From UBA6623 sp965238125 (GTDB taxonomy: Bacteria; Acidobacteriota; Terriglobia; Bryobacterales; UBA6623), in assembly GCA_965238125.1 (NCBI GenBank), contig OZ250179.1, positions 5,022,001-5,086,000 of the forward strand: DNA of 64,000 bases, read 5' to 3'. Position 1 is the stretch's first letter; the number at the start of each line of letters is the position of its first letter. A program made the position numbers and the translations under genes. The notes beneath the pieces were generated by a model, which ran no database searches, was not told where the DNA came from, and saw only the letters and a list, made by a program, of their open reading frames with translations. Shown in pieces: positions 42,517-51,356 of the stretch.

Positions 42517-43495
42517 TCAGTCAAGACGCGCGTCGCGGGCAGCCGGCGGGCTGTCGGCCGGAACCAAGACCTGTAATCGCGCGGAGAGAAGCTCGATATC
42601 GAGCGGCAACATCCCCAGGCCCTCGCCGTCGATCTCGATTCGCGTAATGTCTTCCGACTCCGCGCGAAGCCGGGTGGCGTGATAGTGGTCGACCTTCGGG
42701 TGCCGATAGACGTCATCGGAATAGAGCACCGGCAAGTCTCGAATAAACTCAAACGTCGTCAACCGCCGAATCGTGGTGACTTCGAGCAGCCCGTCATCCA
42801 TCGCGGCGCGCGGGCAAGGGTGCATGCCGCCGCCGTGATAGCGCCCGTTGCCGACGGCGACGTTGGTGACGTCCAAGGCTTCGGGTAGCTGTTGTCCGTC
42901 GAGCGTCAAGCGCACCCGCTTGCCGCGATAGGTGAAAAACACGGCCGCCGTCGCGTAGAGAAAAGCCGCCTTGCCGCTCAGGTCGCTGAGGAAGTTCTTG
43001 GCGCGGACCGAAACCTCGCCGCCCATGCCGAAACTGACGACATTGACGAAGTAACGGCTGATCGGTGCGCCGTCGTGCGAGAGCAGCGAGGCCTTCCCGA
43101 CGTCGATCGTCCAGGCTCGGCCCCGCGCGATGACCTCGGCGGCGGCGCCGATGTCGCGGGGAACGTTGAGCGTCCGCCGCAAATCGCAGCCGGTGCCGAT
43201 CGGAATGAATCCCAGCCGAGCCTCCGGACGGATCGGTTGATCGTCGTCCTCGTTGAACCAGCCGTTAACGATTTCATTTGCCGTGCCGTCGCCGCCGACC
43301 GCGACGATCAGGTCGCAGCCTTCGGTTAACGCTTTGCGGGTGAGATCGGCGGCGTGGCCGGGCCGCTCGGTGAGCAGTACATCGACCGGGCGCTCGAGTC
43401 GGCGGTTGAGCTCCCGTTCGATGAGGGGGAGTTGCTTGGCGCTACGTCCCCCGGCGGCGCGGGGGTTGATCACGACGGCTGTCTTAGAAGCCATG
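42517..43495 (-). CDS. Diacylglycerol kinase/YegS-like lipid kinase
   Basis: 325 residues. VVINPRAAGGRSAKQLPLIE at the start, then the nucleotide-binding motif IVAVGGDGTANEIVNG (about residues 62-77) and IPIGTGCDLRRTLNVP, typical of the DAGK catalytic family. GNGRYHGGGMHPCPRAAMDDG is the second conserved block. These kinases phosphorylate diacylglycerol or related lipids at the inner membrane, feeding phosphatidic acid back to phospholipid synthesis; the substrate is uncertain (YegS uses phosphatidylglycerol). ATG 43495 is chosen at the conserved N-terminus. Same strand as the following isomerase-like gene, 13 bp apart. Confidence 0.88.
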
Positions 43496-43508
43496 GCTGG
43501 GCGAAGGG

Positions 43509-44348
43509 CTAGAGCGCCGCCCACTGTCGTTGTAGGAATTTCGTCCCCTCAAACGCGATGTCGTCGAGGGTTGGGGCCAGGTCGCGCCAAATCGCGGTGG
43601 CGGCGGCAAGCTCGGGGATCGTCGAGTTGAACGACTCGATCGTCAGTCGATTGTCGTAACCCATGTCCTTGAGCGTCGTCAGGACGCCCTTCCAGTCGGT
43701 GTGACCGCTACCGGGAATGCCGCGATCGTTTTCGCAAGTGTGCACATGCTTGAGATGGCGCCCGCAGGCGCGGTAGGCTCCCGCGACGTCCTTCTCTTCA
43801 ATGTTGGAGTGAAACGTGTCGACGAGCAGACCGATATTGGGGCTGCCGATCTGCTCGACGAACCGCACGCCGTCGTCGACCGTGTTGAGGAAATGGGTTT
43901 CGAAGCGGTTCAGAGGTTCGGCGGCCAATTGAATGCCGGTTTCCTCGAGCAGCGGGGCCAGTTGTTGGTGGAAATCGACACCCCATTTCCACTCTTCCTC
44001 GGTGCGCCGCCGACCGGGCAGGTATCCCACCGGCGCGTAGGTGGGCCCCGCGATCAGGTCGGTGCCAACCTCGGCGGCGACGCGAATGATGTCTTTCCAG
44101 TGTTCGACGGTCTCGGCGCGCACGGCTTCGTCGTCGCTGATGGGGTTCTTGCCGGGCGGGTTGACCGAGCAGAAGGTGCATTCGAGGCCGAACTCATCGA
44201 GCGAGTTTCTGAGAGAGTCGAGGGGAACGTCGGAGGCGTTGAAGACCGGCACCTCGATGACGTCGAGCGCGGCTTTCTTGATCGCCTCCATGGGGATCGA
44301 GTCATCGATCGCCCCGGACCAGATCATCGTGTTGACCCCAAATTTCAT
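43509..44348 (-). CDS. Sugar phosphate isomerase/epimerase-like TIM barrel, paralogue
   Basis: 279 residues. Ketose-3-epimerase-type motifs: Glu in AAEPLNRFETHFLNTV (about 152), Asp-His in GLLVDTFHSNIEEKD (about 186), His in KHVHTCENDRGIPGSG (about 212) and Glu in RLTIESFNSTI (about 247). It shares these and the overall length with the protein at 11342-12193 but differs elsewhere, so the two probably act on different sugars. ATG 44348 has GGAGGAGATGGG immediately upstream. It lies upstream of the lipid kinase gene on the same strand. Confidence 0.86.
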   Translation of the reverse strand: MKFGVNTMIWSGAIDDSIPMEAIKKAALDVIEVPVFNASDVPLDSLRNSLDEFGLECTFCSVNPPGKNPISDDEAVRAETVEHWKDIIRVAAEVGTDLIAGPTYAPVGYLPGRRRTEEEWKWGVDFHQQLAPLLEETGIQLAAEPLNRFETHFLNTVDDGVRFVEQIGSPNIGLLVDTFHSNIEEKDVAGAYRACGRHLKHVHTCENDRGIPGSGHTDWKGVLTTLKDMGYDNRLTIESFNSTIPELAAATAIWRDLAPTLDDIAFEGTKFLQRQWAAL

Positions 44349-44836
44349 CCCATCTCCTCCGGACAACCGTTCGAAAAATACCTACGCTAACGGGTTCGTT
44401 TCGACAACGATTATGGCACGGTGGCCATGGCGGCGTATAGCCAAACCGGGCCCAGCCGGCTCGTGAGTACCGCGCCGGCGAGAGGCGCCCCGAGCCTGGA
44501 TTTGATTCGTCCTCCTAGTGAAAAAGTCGCTCTTCCGAAAATCCCCTTTCAAGCGTACCGACGGATTACGGTATAGACCCTGAAATCACAAACCGAAGCA
44601 GCGGCGACGGGAGCCATAGCCCCGGGCTTCAGCCCGGGGTCCCCTCTCTTCCGAAAATAGCCTTCGAGAGTATTGTGTATTACGTTTATGCCCGGCAAGG
44701 CCGCGAACCCTTTGAGCCGCGAAGCGGCGCCAGGAATATAGCCCAGGGTGGAGCCGAAGGCGGAACCCTGGGTGGAACCCCCACCCGCGCGAGCCCTGAA
44801 AGGGCGGCAGGAACCTCGCGCCCAACACCTTCGGAC
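44349..44836. repeat. Intergenic modular repeats, left part
   Basis: No gene. 44349-44520 is featureless. Two motif copies follow (ccgaaaatcccctttcaagc at 44535, ccgaaaatagccttcgagag at 44651). The palindrome ccccgggcttcagcccgggg (44621-44640) lies between them, and the gagccgcgaagcggc, ccagggtggagcc…aaccctgggt and gagccctgaaagggcggc hairpins come after. The repeat is cut at 44836 by an ISKra4-type element and continues at 46669. Confidence 0.75.
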
Positions 44837-44861
44837 GGGTGTGCGACATAAATGTGGGAAA

Positions 44862-46262
44862 TCAAGCGGCGCGGGCACGGGCCTCCCAGTAATCCTCGAA
44901 CCTTCCGCTCAGCCGACAGCAGCGCAACGCGATGATGGCGTTGGCGCCGCGCACCGTCCAGAACATGCCGGAGCGCTTTAACCGCGCGCCGATCACCTTC
45001 TTGCAGCCCGCCTCGACCACTCCCGAGCCGACAAACAATCCCTGGCGGCGAAACTCGGGATACCGCATCCGCTCGGCGTTGCGCTCGAAGTAGTCCGCCT
45101 CGTTGGCGAGCAAATGGGCCGACTCCTGATTCGGCGTGGAGAACCCGCGTAAGACTTTCACCAACGCCTTGATCTTGCCTTGTTCGAGCTTGTGCAACAA
45201 CCGCGCGGCCCAACGTTTCCGCCGGCGCTCATCGCTCGGGAACAGTTTCGCCGACAACTCCCACAGATGCTGCCGCGCATGGTAAAGGTCGACGATCTCG
45301 ACGGCGCCGGGGAAGTGCTGATGTGCCAGGTTCCAGATCCAGGGCGCGCCGTCGCCGAGAATGACTTTCTTGCGAGCACGGCTCCAGCCCCGCCGCCAAG
45401 CTTCCGTATACAGCCGCAAGCCGAACGCCTCGGCTCCCTCGATCGCCGCGCTGTAACTGGTCGAGTTCTCGTCGCGCCGCAGCCGGCCTTGTTCGTCGGT
45501 GGTGGTTTGGGTGAAGACGCAGCCGAGTTTGACCTCGCGGGTGCGGGCCGGCCGCCCCGCGGTTTTTCCGACACGGCCGGCGGTCTCGGCGGCCACGACG
45601 GGAATGCCCGTGCCGTCCATTTCGATGTAGAGCAGGGGCACGGCGGGGGCGGCGACGTGCGGCAAGTCGAGTTGCTTGGCGCGTTGGATCGCCACTTGCT
45701 CGCGGGCTTCGATGTCGGCGCCGAGGGCCTCGGCATGGCGTTCGACGGACTTGGCGGTAACGTCGAGACCGGCCAAGACGTCGAGTTGTTCACGGCCTTG
45801 CTCGAAAGAAGTTTCGCTGCCCACCAGCGCCATCATGCGGCGCACGCCGGGCGAGCAGGCGGTGCCTTCGATGTCGAGTTCGCGGTCGCGCGGGCTTTGT
45901 CCCCGGCGGCATGTCGAGCAGAGGTAGTAGGCGCGCTCGAAACGCACCTCGCCCACCACGGTGGTAAGTTGTTTGGGGCGAGTATCGCGGTAGCAAGCTT
46001 GTTGACCGCAGGGGCAGGGGATTCGGGACGGCACGGTCTCGGAGGACGACAGTAACTTGCTCAGCAGCGTGGTCCCGGCGCGATGCATGGTGCCGCGAAC
46101 CGCCGTCTCGACGGCTTCGAGATCGAGGGGGTCGCCGCGGCGTTGGCCGCGGAAGATGACCCCGAGCAGCTGCGTCACTTCTTGGGCGACTTCGTGGCGG
46201 ATGGTTTCGGCCGTTTTTTTTCCTGGGGCTTCGGGGTGTCTGCGGCGGGTCGCAGACGGCAA
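44862..46262 (-). CDS. ISKra4-family transposase, main frame
   Basis: 466 residues. A Cys-rich zinc-binding region (PCPCGQQACYRD … YYLCSTCRRGQSP) is followed by the DDE-type catalytic domain: LYIEMDGTGIPV (Asp), VILGDGAPWIWN and VEIVDLYHARQHLWE (Asp), and a C-terminal GSGVVEAGCKKVIGARLKRS (Glu region). This order is typical of ISKra4-type transposases. The frame begins inside the upstream accessory gene. An eight-A run (46214-46207, minus) allows a -1 shift from that gene, so a fused protein is likely the working form. Intact and undamaged. Confidence 0.88.
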   Translation of the reverse strand: MPSATRRRHPEAPGKKTAETIRHEVAQEVTQLLGVIFRGQRRGDPLDLEAVETAVRGTMHRAGTTLLSKLLSSSETVPSRIPCPCGQQACYRDTRPKQLTTVVGEVRFERAYYLCSTCRRGQSPRDRELDIEGTACSPGVRRMMALVGSETSFEQGREQLDVLAGLDVTAKSVERHAEALGADIEAREQVAIQRAKQLDLPHVAAPAVPLLYIEMDGTGIPVVAAETAGRVGKTAGRPARTREVKLGCVFTQTTTDEQGRLRRDENSTSYSAAIEGAEAFGLRLYTEAWRRGWSRARKKVILGDGAPWIWNLAHQHFPGAVEIVDLYHARQHLWELSAKLFPSDERRRKRWAARLLHKLEQGKIKALVKVLRGFSTPNQESAHLLANEADYFERNAERMRYPEFRRQGLFVGSGVVEAGCKKVIGARLKRSGMFWTVRGANAIIALRCCRLSGRFEDYWEARARAA

Positions 46263-46573
46263 ATGCTTTCGTTGACATCGAGCAATTGCCGGCTGAGTTG
46301 TTGGAAGCGATGAAACTCGGCCACCTGGCGTTCGGCCTTGCGGCGATCCGCGGGCGAAGAGAAGGTCTCAGTCACGGTCTTGCCGCTCACTTTTTTGGTG
46401 AGGCGGAAATGCGGACCATGGGGCGGTTGGTCGGGTTGGTGGCAGCGGCAATTCGGTTTGCCGCAGCGGCCGCGGGTGGCGGTAATCGAGCCGCTGCGAA
46501 AGTCTCCTAAGTGGAGGATCTCGGAGAGAATCGCGGCACGTTGTCGTTCGAGGGCAGCGAGAGATTGGGGCAC
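46175..46573 (-). CDS. ISKra4 accessory frame (DUF6788-like), feeds transposase by frameshift
   Basis: 132 residues from GTG 46573 (MPQSLAALERQRAAILSEI). Contains RGRCGKPNCRCHQPDQPPHGPHF, a short zinc-knuckle-like segment found in the first frame of many ISKra4 elements. At PQEKKRP the codons GAA AAA AAA CGG form A_AAA_AAA. A -1 slip gives AAA AAA ACG GCC, exactly the main transposase frame (GKKTAE). The overlap with the main frame is 88 bp. Confidence 0.75.
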   Translation of the reverse strand: MPQSLAALERQRAAILSEILHLGDFRSGSITATRGRCGKPNCRCHQPDQPPHGPHFRLTKKVSGKTVTETFSSPADRRKAERQVAEFHRFQQLSRQLLDVNESICRLRPAADTPKPQEKKRPKPSATKSPKK

Positions 46574-46668
46574 GGGGCACCTCCTTATTACCTAGCGTAT
46601 ACATACGCAAGGAAAAACGCCACAAAAAAAGACAACCCCACAAGCTCCCACATTTATGTCGCGCACCC

Positions 46669-47032
46669 CTTTCGGACCGCCGACACCCATTTTCATGGTG
46701 GTATTGTGAATCCGCGGATTCATAGAAACGGACTCCTTCCGTCGGAAAAGTTATAGTTTACGGGCGGGGATGGGGCGAACCGGGGATCGGTTCGTCGGAG
46801 TGCCTTCCTTCCGCCTATTTCAGGGCTGAATCTCGTTTGATTTCCTAGCCGGCGTTCCGCCTTCGGCTCCACCCAAGGCAATATTCCCGCCGCCGCTTGG
46901 CGGCTCTAACGGTTCGCGATTTCGTGGCGCAACACACTCGCCCGAGGACCCGTTGGGTTCGCCGTTCCCAGGCGCGGAACTCCGTTTCTCGGTAACCTTA
47001 GCGGGCTGTTGCTGTGCGAGACTGGAGGCGGC
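46669..47032. repeat. Repeat remainder plus reverse-oriented hairpin repeat
   Basis: 46669-46740 continues the repeat interrupted by ISKra4, with the palindrome tgaatccgcggattca (about 46707-46722). From 46840 a second copy in reverse orientation follows: gcgttccgccttcggctcc, attcccgccgccgcttggcg. No gene is seen. The promoter of the PQQ dehydrogenase at 47033 must lie in its last part. Confidence 0.7.
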
Positions 47033-49255
47033 ATGAGCGGTTTCAGAGCCTATCCGATCTTGATCTTCCTGCTTGCCTTGGCGAGTTCCTGCGAACAGCA
47101 TCGCTCGGTCCCTGAAGCAGGCTACCGAGGGTGGGAGGCTTACGGCGGCGGTCCCGAAAGCCTACGTTACTCAACCCTAGATCAGATCAACCGGGACAAT
47201 GTGGGGCAACTCGAGGTTGCCTGGACCTACGACACCGGCGATGTCTTCGACAAGTCGGAGATGCAGTGCAATCCGATCGTCGTCGAGGGTGTTCTTTATG
47301 CCACCAGCCCGAAGCTTCGCGTGTTTGCGCTCAACGCGGCGACCGGCGAGCCGATTTGGAGTTTCGATCCCTTCGAGGGAGGCTTCCCTCGTCAGCGCCG
47401 GAATCGCGGCGTCGTCTATTGGGCCGAGGGTGACGATCGGCGGATTCTTTTTACGGCGCGTCACTTTCTCTACGCCCTGAATGCCGACGATGGCAAGCCC
47501 ATTTCGTCGTTTGGCGAGAACGGCCGAGTTGATCTGCGCGAGGCGTTTGAGCGCGACCGAAACCGCATCTCGATTGCCGCGGCCACCCCGGGCGTCATCT
47601 ACGAAGACCTGCTGATCCTCGGCAGTCTGCTCAGCGAGTCGCTGCCCTCGCCGCCCGGTGACATTCGCGCCTACGACGTCCGCGACGGCGCACTGCGTTG
47701 GAGCTTCCACACGATTCCGCACCCGGGCGAATTCGGCTACGAAACTTGGCCGGCCGATGCCTGGAAATATATCGGCGGGGCGAACAACTGGGCCGGGATG
47801 AGCGTTGATGTCGAACGCGGCATCGTCTTCTGCCCCACCGGATCGGCGGCCTTCGACTTCTACGGCGCCAACCGAATCGGCGACAACCTGTTCGCGAACA
47901 CTCTGCTGGCGCTTGACGCGGCGAGCGGTAAGCGCCTGTGGCACTTCCAAAACGTCCGGCATGACGTTTGGGATCGCGACTTTCCGGCACCGCCTAATCT
48001 TGTCCGAGTCAAGCGTGACGGACGCTTCGTCGACGCTGTCGCGCAGATCGCGAAGTCGGGCCATGTTTGGGTCTTCGATCGAGAGACCGGCGAGACGCTC
48101 TTCCCGATCGAGTACCGAGATGTTCCCGCGTCCGAAGTCGAGGGCGAAGTGCTTGCGAAACAGCAACCCCTACCACGCCGGCCTCCGCCTTTCGCGCGCC
48201 AGATCTTCACGAAAGATATGGTGACACGCCGAACTCCGGAAGCTTACGAAGCCGTGATGCAAACGTTCCGGACGATCCACAGCGGCGACCAATTCACGGC
48301 CCCCTCCCTGGCCGGCACGGTCATCTTTCCCGGATATGACGGAGGTGGGGAGTGGGGCGGCGCGGCCTTTGATCCCGAAACCGGCTTGCTCTACGTCAAC
48401 GCGAATGAAATGCCCTGGATCCTGCGGCTGGTCGAAAAGCCTCCGATGTCCGAGCGAGCAAGCGGCCGAAGCCTTTATCTACGGGACTGCGCGAATTGCC
48501 ACAAGGACGATTTCAGCGGCAGCCCGCCGGAGCTTCCTTCGCTCATCGACATCGGCGACAAATTTAGCCGCCAAGAGTTCCTGCGCTTCACTAAACTGGG
48601 GGCCGGGCGGATGCCCGCTTTCCGGCATCTCGGTGTCGACGCCCTCGGAGCCGTGACCGATTACGTACTCTACGCCGACGATTCCGAGGCCAATCAGGCG
48701 ACAGGTCCGTCGCCGATCGATTTGCGTTACCGCGCCGACGGCTACAACAAGTTTTTGGATCCGGACGGCTACCCCGCGGTCGAGCCGCCCTGGGGCACGC
48801 TCAATGCAATCAACCTCGATACCGGCGAGATCGCCTGGAAGATTCCGTTTGGAGAGTTTCCCGAGTTGGTCGAAAAAGGAATCCGCAACACGGGAAGTGA
48901 AAACTACGGCGGCCCGATCGTCACCGCCGGAGGCCTCGTCTTCATCGGCGCGACGAACCACGACGCGAAGTTCCATGTTTTCGACAAGCTCACCGGCGAG
49001 CTGTTGTGGGAGACGAGGTTGCCCGCGGGCGGCAACGCCACCCCGGCGATGTACGAGGTCGACGGCCGCCAGTTTGTTGTGATCGGCGCGGGCGGCGGCA
49101 AATCGGGGCAGCCGTCGGGAGGCAGCTACGTGGCCTTCGCGCTACCGGCGGGCGAAGCGGGGCGCCGGCACGCTCTCACGGTCGAAAGCTACGAAGAGAA
49201 TTTGGGCGCAGTCCGGCGAACGCCTGATGGAAGTCGCCCCGGCTCGGGTCCATAA
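47033..49255 (+). CDS. PQQ-dependent dehydrogenase with inserted cytochrome c domain
   Basis: 740 residues. A lipoprotein-like signal (LIFLLALASSCEQ) leads to WEAYGGGPESLRYSTLDQIN, the standard start of quinoprotein dehydrogenases. Propeller W-motif blades follow (ATGEPIWSFDP, ASGKRLWHFQNVRHDVWDRD, DTGEIAWKIPFGE, LTGELLWETRLPAGGNATP). A heme c motif CANCH (about residue 490) with a later GRMPAF Met lies inside the propeller, as in membrane glucose/alcohol dehydrogenase relatives. Such enzymes oxidise sugars or alcohols in the periplasm and pass electrons to the chain. The substrate is unknown. GGAGGCGGC precedes ATG 47033. The next gene starts 7 bp after the stop. Confidence 0.9.
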   Translation: MSGFRAYPILIFLLALASSCEQHRSVPEAGYRGWEAYGGGPESLRYSTLDQINRDNVGQLEVAWTYDTGDVFDKSEMQCNPIVVEGVLYATSPKLRVFALNAATGEPIWSFDPFEGGFPRQRRNRGVVYWAEGDDRRILFTARHFLYALNADDGKPISSFGENGRVDLREAFERDRNRISIAAATPGVIYEDLLILGSLLSESLPSPPGDIRAYDVRDGALRWSFHTIPHPGEFGYETWPADAWKYIGGANNWAGMSVDVERGIVFCPTGSAAFDFYGANRIGDNLFANTLLALDAASGKRLWHFQNVRHDVWDRDFPAPPNLVRVKRDGRFVDAVAQIAKSGHVWVFDRETGETLFPIEYRDVPASEVEGEVLAKQQPLPRRPPPFARQIFTKDMVTRRTPEAYEAVMQTFRTIHSGDQFTAPSLAGTVIFPGYDGGGEWGGAAFDPETGLLYVNANEMPWILRLVEKPPMSERASGRSLYLRDCANCHKDDFSGSPPELPSLIDIGDKFSRQEFLRFTKLGAGRMPAFRHLGVDALGAVTDYVLYADDSEANQATGPSPIDLRYRADGYNKFLDPDGYPAVEPPWGTLNAINLDTGEIAWKIPFGEFPELVEKGIRNTGSENYGGPIVTAGGLVFIGATNHDAKFHVFDKLTGELLWETRLPAGGNATPAMYEVDGRQFVVIGAGGGKSGQPSGGSYVAFALPAGEAGRRHALTVESYEENLGAVRRTPDGSRPGSGP

Positions 49256-49262
49256 TGATTCC

Positions 49263-50018
49263 ATGGTTCGGTCATGGCGGGTCGTCGCGATTCTGTTGCC
49301 TTTGCTGATTGGATGGGCCGTTCTCGACGGTGCTGCGGCGCAGGAGGACAGCAAGGAAAAGGGCGAGCGGATCTTCCGCCAGGCGCGCCAACGAGCCGGC
49401 GTAGGCGGCGACGCCGAGCCGCTGCGCGATTGCACGTTCGATCTGCTCACACGCGCCCAGCCTGGGGGCGCGAAGGCGAAAAAATCCATCGAACTCCCCA
49501 GCCGCGTTTCCTTCATCGCGCCTTCGGTGGTTCGCCAGGAAATCGAGGCTCCCGGCGCGAAGATCGCTGTCGTGTTCGACGGAAAACAGGGTTGGCAGGT
49601 TCTGCCCGGCAACACGAAATACTTGCCCGACACGGCTTCGGAACAGATTCGGGCGGATCTCGCGCGGACCTACGTTCTCTTCTTTGCCGATCCGGAACCC
49701 GACGCCGTGCGGTTCATGCGCGAAGAGGTTGTCGACGGACGGGCAACGGAAGTCATCGAACTGAATGATGTCGGCAGTATGCCGCTGCGGCTCTTTGTAG
49801 ACACCGAAACATCCGACGTCGTCAAGAAGATGTTTGTCGGCGATACGCCGACCGGGTTGGCGCAGGTTGAGGAATTCTTCTCGAATTTTCGAAACGTGGG
49901 AGGTTACCGCTTCCCGCTCTCGAAACGCGTCATGCGCAACGGCGCGCTGGGCGTGGAGACGACGATCACGAATCTGCGGGTCAACGTCGGGCTACAGCGG
50001 GAAGCCCTGCTGCGCTGA
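49263..50018 (+). CDS. LolA-like outer-membrane lipoprotein-sorting family protein
   Basis: 251 residues with a signal peptide (AILLPLLIGWAVLDGAAAQ). The body is a half-barrel of the LolA/DUF4292 kind: SFIAPSVVRQEIEAPGAKIA, VVFDGKQGWQVLPGN, EVIELNDVGSMPLRLFVD, VEEFFSNFRNVGGYRFPLS and ETTITNLRVNVGL. Family proteins bind lipid or acyl chains in the periplasm. Many Acidobacteriota members are stand-alone, not true LolA. It follows the PQQ dehydrogenase by 7 bp, so both are probably in one transcript. Confidence 0.78.
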   Translation: MVRSWRVVAILLPLLIGWAVLDGAAAQEDSKEKGERIFRQARQRAGVGGDAEPLRDCTFDLLTRAQPGGAKAKKSIELPSRVSFIAPSVVRQEIEAPGAKIAVVFDGKQGWQVLPGNTKYLPDTASEQIRADLARTYVLFFADPEPDAVRFMREEVVDGRATEVIELNDVGSMPLRLFVDTETSDVVKKMFVGDTPTGLAQVEEFFSNFRNVGGYRFPLSKRVMRNGALGVETTITNLRVNVGLQREALLR

Positions 50019-50251
50019 ACCGGAGAATGTCCGATAGTTCTTAGAAAATTGCCGCTCTCCGCCCGGGCCGCCGGCAACCAAACAGCGGGCTCGGAATAAG
50101 TAGCAAGATAGCTACTCAATCGAAGAATAGACCCACCACATCGAGCTGCTCGGGTTCGTGTATGATCACCCCGAGGAGCCCTAGGGACTGCCGCCTAATC
50201 CATGTCCGAGGCCCAACGGCGAAGGGTCCGAATCGGATAGTGTAGGTGTTG

Positions 50252-51169
50252 ATGTTACGGAGAAAACATGCCTTCCTCGCGATCCTCGTTCTCATTGCGT
50301 CAGCTGCGGCAATCGAAGTGGTCCCATGGCGGCTGGCGGTGATCGAGCTGAAGCTTGGCGGCAATCTGCCCGAGCACACCTGGGGAAAGGTGATCTCCGG
50401 CCTGGGTCCAAACCTGTGGGTGCAAGACAGTCTGAAACGCTTGGTGGCAGGCGAGCTGACGCTTGCGGAATGGGATACGAATAACCCCTGTCCGGTGGTG
50501 TGGAATACACCCGTGGGCAGAATGCGCGGCTTTATCGAAGACCATCATATCCTGGAACATTTCTTGCTTCGGTCTTGGATCGTCGACCCTGACGGCCCGA
50601 AGGTTCAGCAGGGCGACGTCGTTCTTGAAATCGGGGCTTGGATCGGCGCTTTCACCAAACACGCGCTGCGGGATGGAGCCGCGAAGGTCATTGCGTTCGA
50701 GCCCCACCCGGTAAATCGCAATTGCTTCGAGCAGAACTTTGCGCGGGAAATCGCTTCCGGCCGCGTGCTTGTGGTGAAACAAGCCGCTTGGGATTGGGCC
50801 GGCACCGTTCGCATGGCGAATATCGGCCCCGACAACACATACCGGAGCAACAAGGGCTTCGCGGTCGCCTACGAGGGTCCCGTCGAAGTGGAAGCAGCTA
50901 CTATCGACGAAGTAGTGGCGCGGCTGGGACTAACGCGCGTCGACTTCATCAACGTGGATATTGAAGGCGGTGACACGCGCGCTCTCCGTGGCGCGAGGAC
51001 TACCATTCAGAACTTCCGTCCCGTTATCGTTAGCTGCCTCCACCATATCCCAGGCGATCGGAATCGGGTCGTGGATACGGTTTTAGAGATAGAACCCCGT
51101 TACGAGGTAGAGCAGACCTTCCTCCAAGGGTACTTTCGGCCCATGGGCGCGGTGCGGACAGCTCCCTGA
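50252..51169 (+). CDS. FkbM-family methyltransferase
   Basis: 305 residues. An N-terminal hydrophobic stretch (AFLAILVLIASAAAIEVV) may anchor it. The SAM-binding motif is VVLEIGAWIGAFTKHAL (about residues 122-138), followed by IAFEPHPVNRNCFEQN and DFINVDIEGGDTRALRGA. These match the FkbM pattern (EPxPxN, DIEG). FkbM enzymes O-methylate sugars or natural products. ATG 50252 is taken; in-frame GTG 50246 and TTG 50249 are also possible. No co-oriented partner lies within 180 bp, so it may have its own promoter. Confidence 0.85.
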   Translation: MLRRKHAFLAILVLIASAAAIEVVPWRLAVIELKLGGNLPEHTWGKVISGLGPNLWVQDSLKRLVAGELTLAEWDTNNPCPVVWNTPVGRMRGFIEDHHILEHFLLRSWIVDPDGPKVQQGDVVLEIGAWIGAFTKHALRDGAAKVIAFEPHPVNRNCFEQNFAREIASGRVLVVKQAAWDWAGTVRMANIGPDNTYRSNKGFAVAYEGPVEVEAATIDEVVARLGLTRVDFINVDIEGGDTRALRGARTTIQNFRPVIVSCLHHIPGDRNRVVDTVLEIEPRYEVEQTFLQGYFRPMGAVRTAP

Positions 51170-51356
51170 TCCGCGCGCGCACTTTTCGTTGCTTGCGTTT
51201 CGCTGATCGTCGCCTGCCTGGCCGGACCCCGGAAGGCGTGCCGAGTCCAAATTTGGCGGCTAACCCTTGCACGTCGTGATACGTCCCCATAGTAAGAGGC
51301 CGTGCGTTCCACCGCCCCGGGAATCCTCCCGAAAGCTGTGTTAAGGTGACTCTACT

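Larger units (their letters stand above)
44837..46668 (-). mobile_element. ISKra4-family insertion sequence
   Basis: 1832 bp. The terminal inverted repeats (gggtgtgcgacataaatg and its mirror, with one mismatch over 23 bp) are flanked by a 9-bp target duplication with one change: ccttcggac (44828-44836) and ctttcggac (46669-46677). It sits inside a copy of the modular hairpin repeat. Two overlapping minus-strand genes fill it. Confidence 0.92.
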
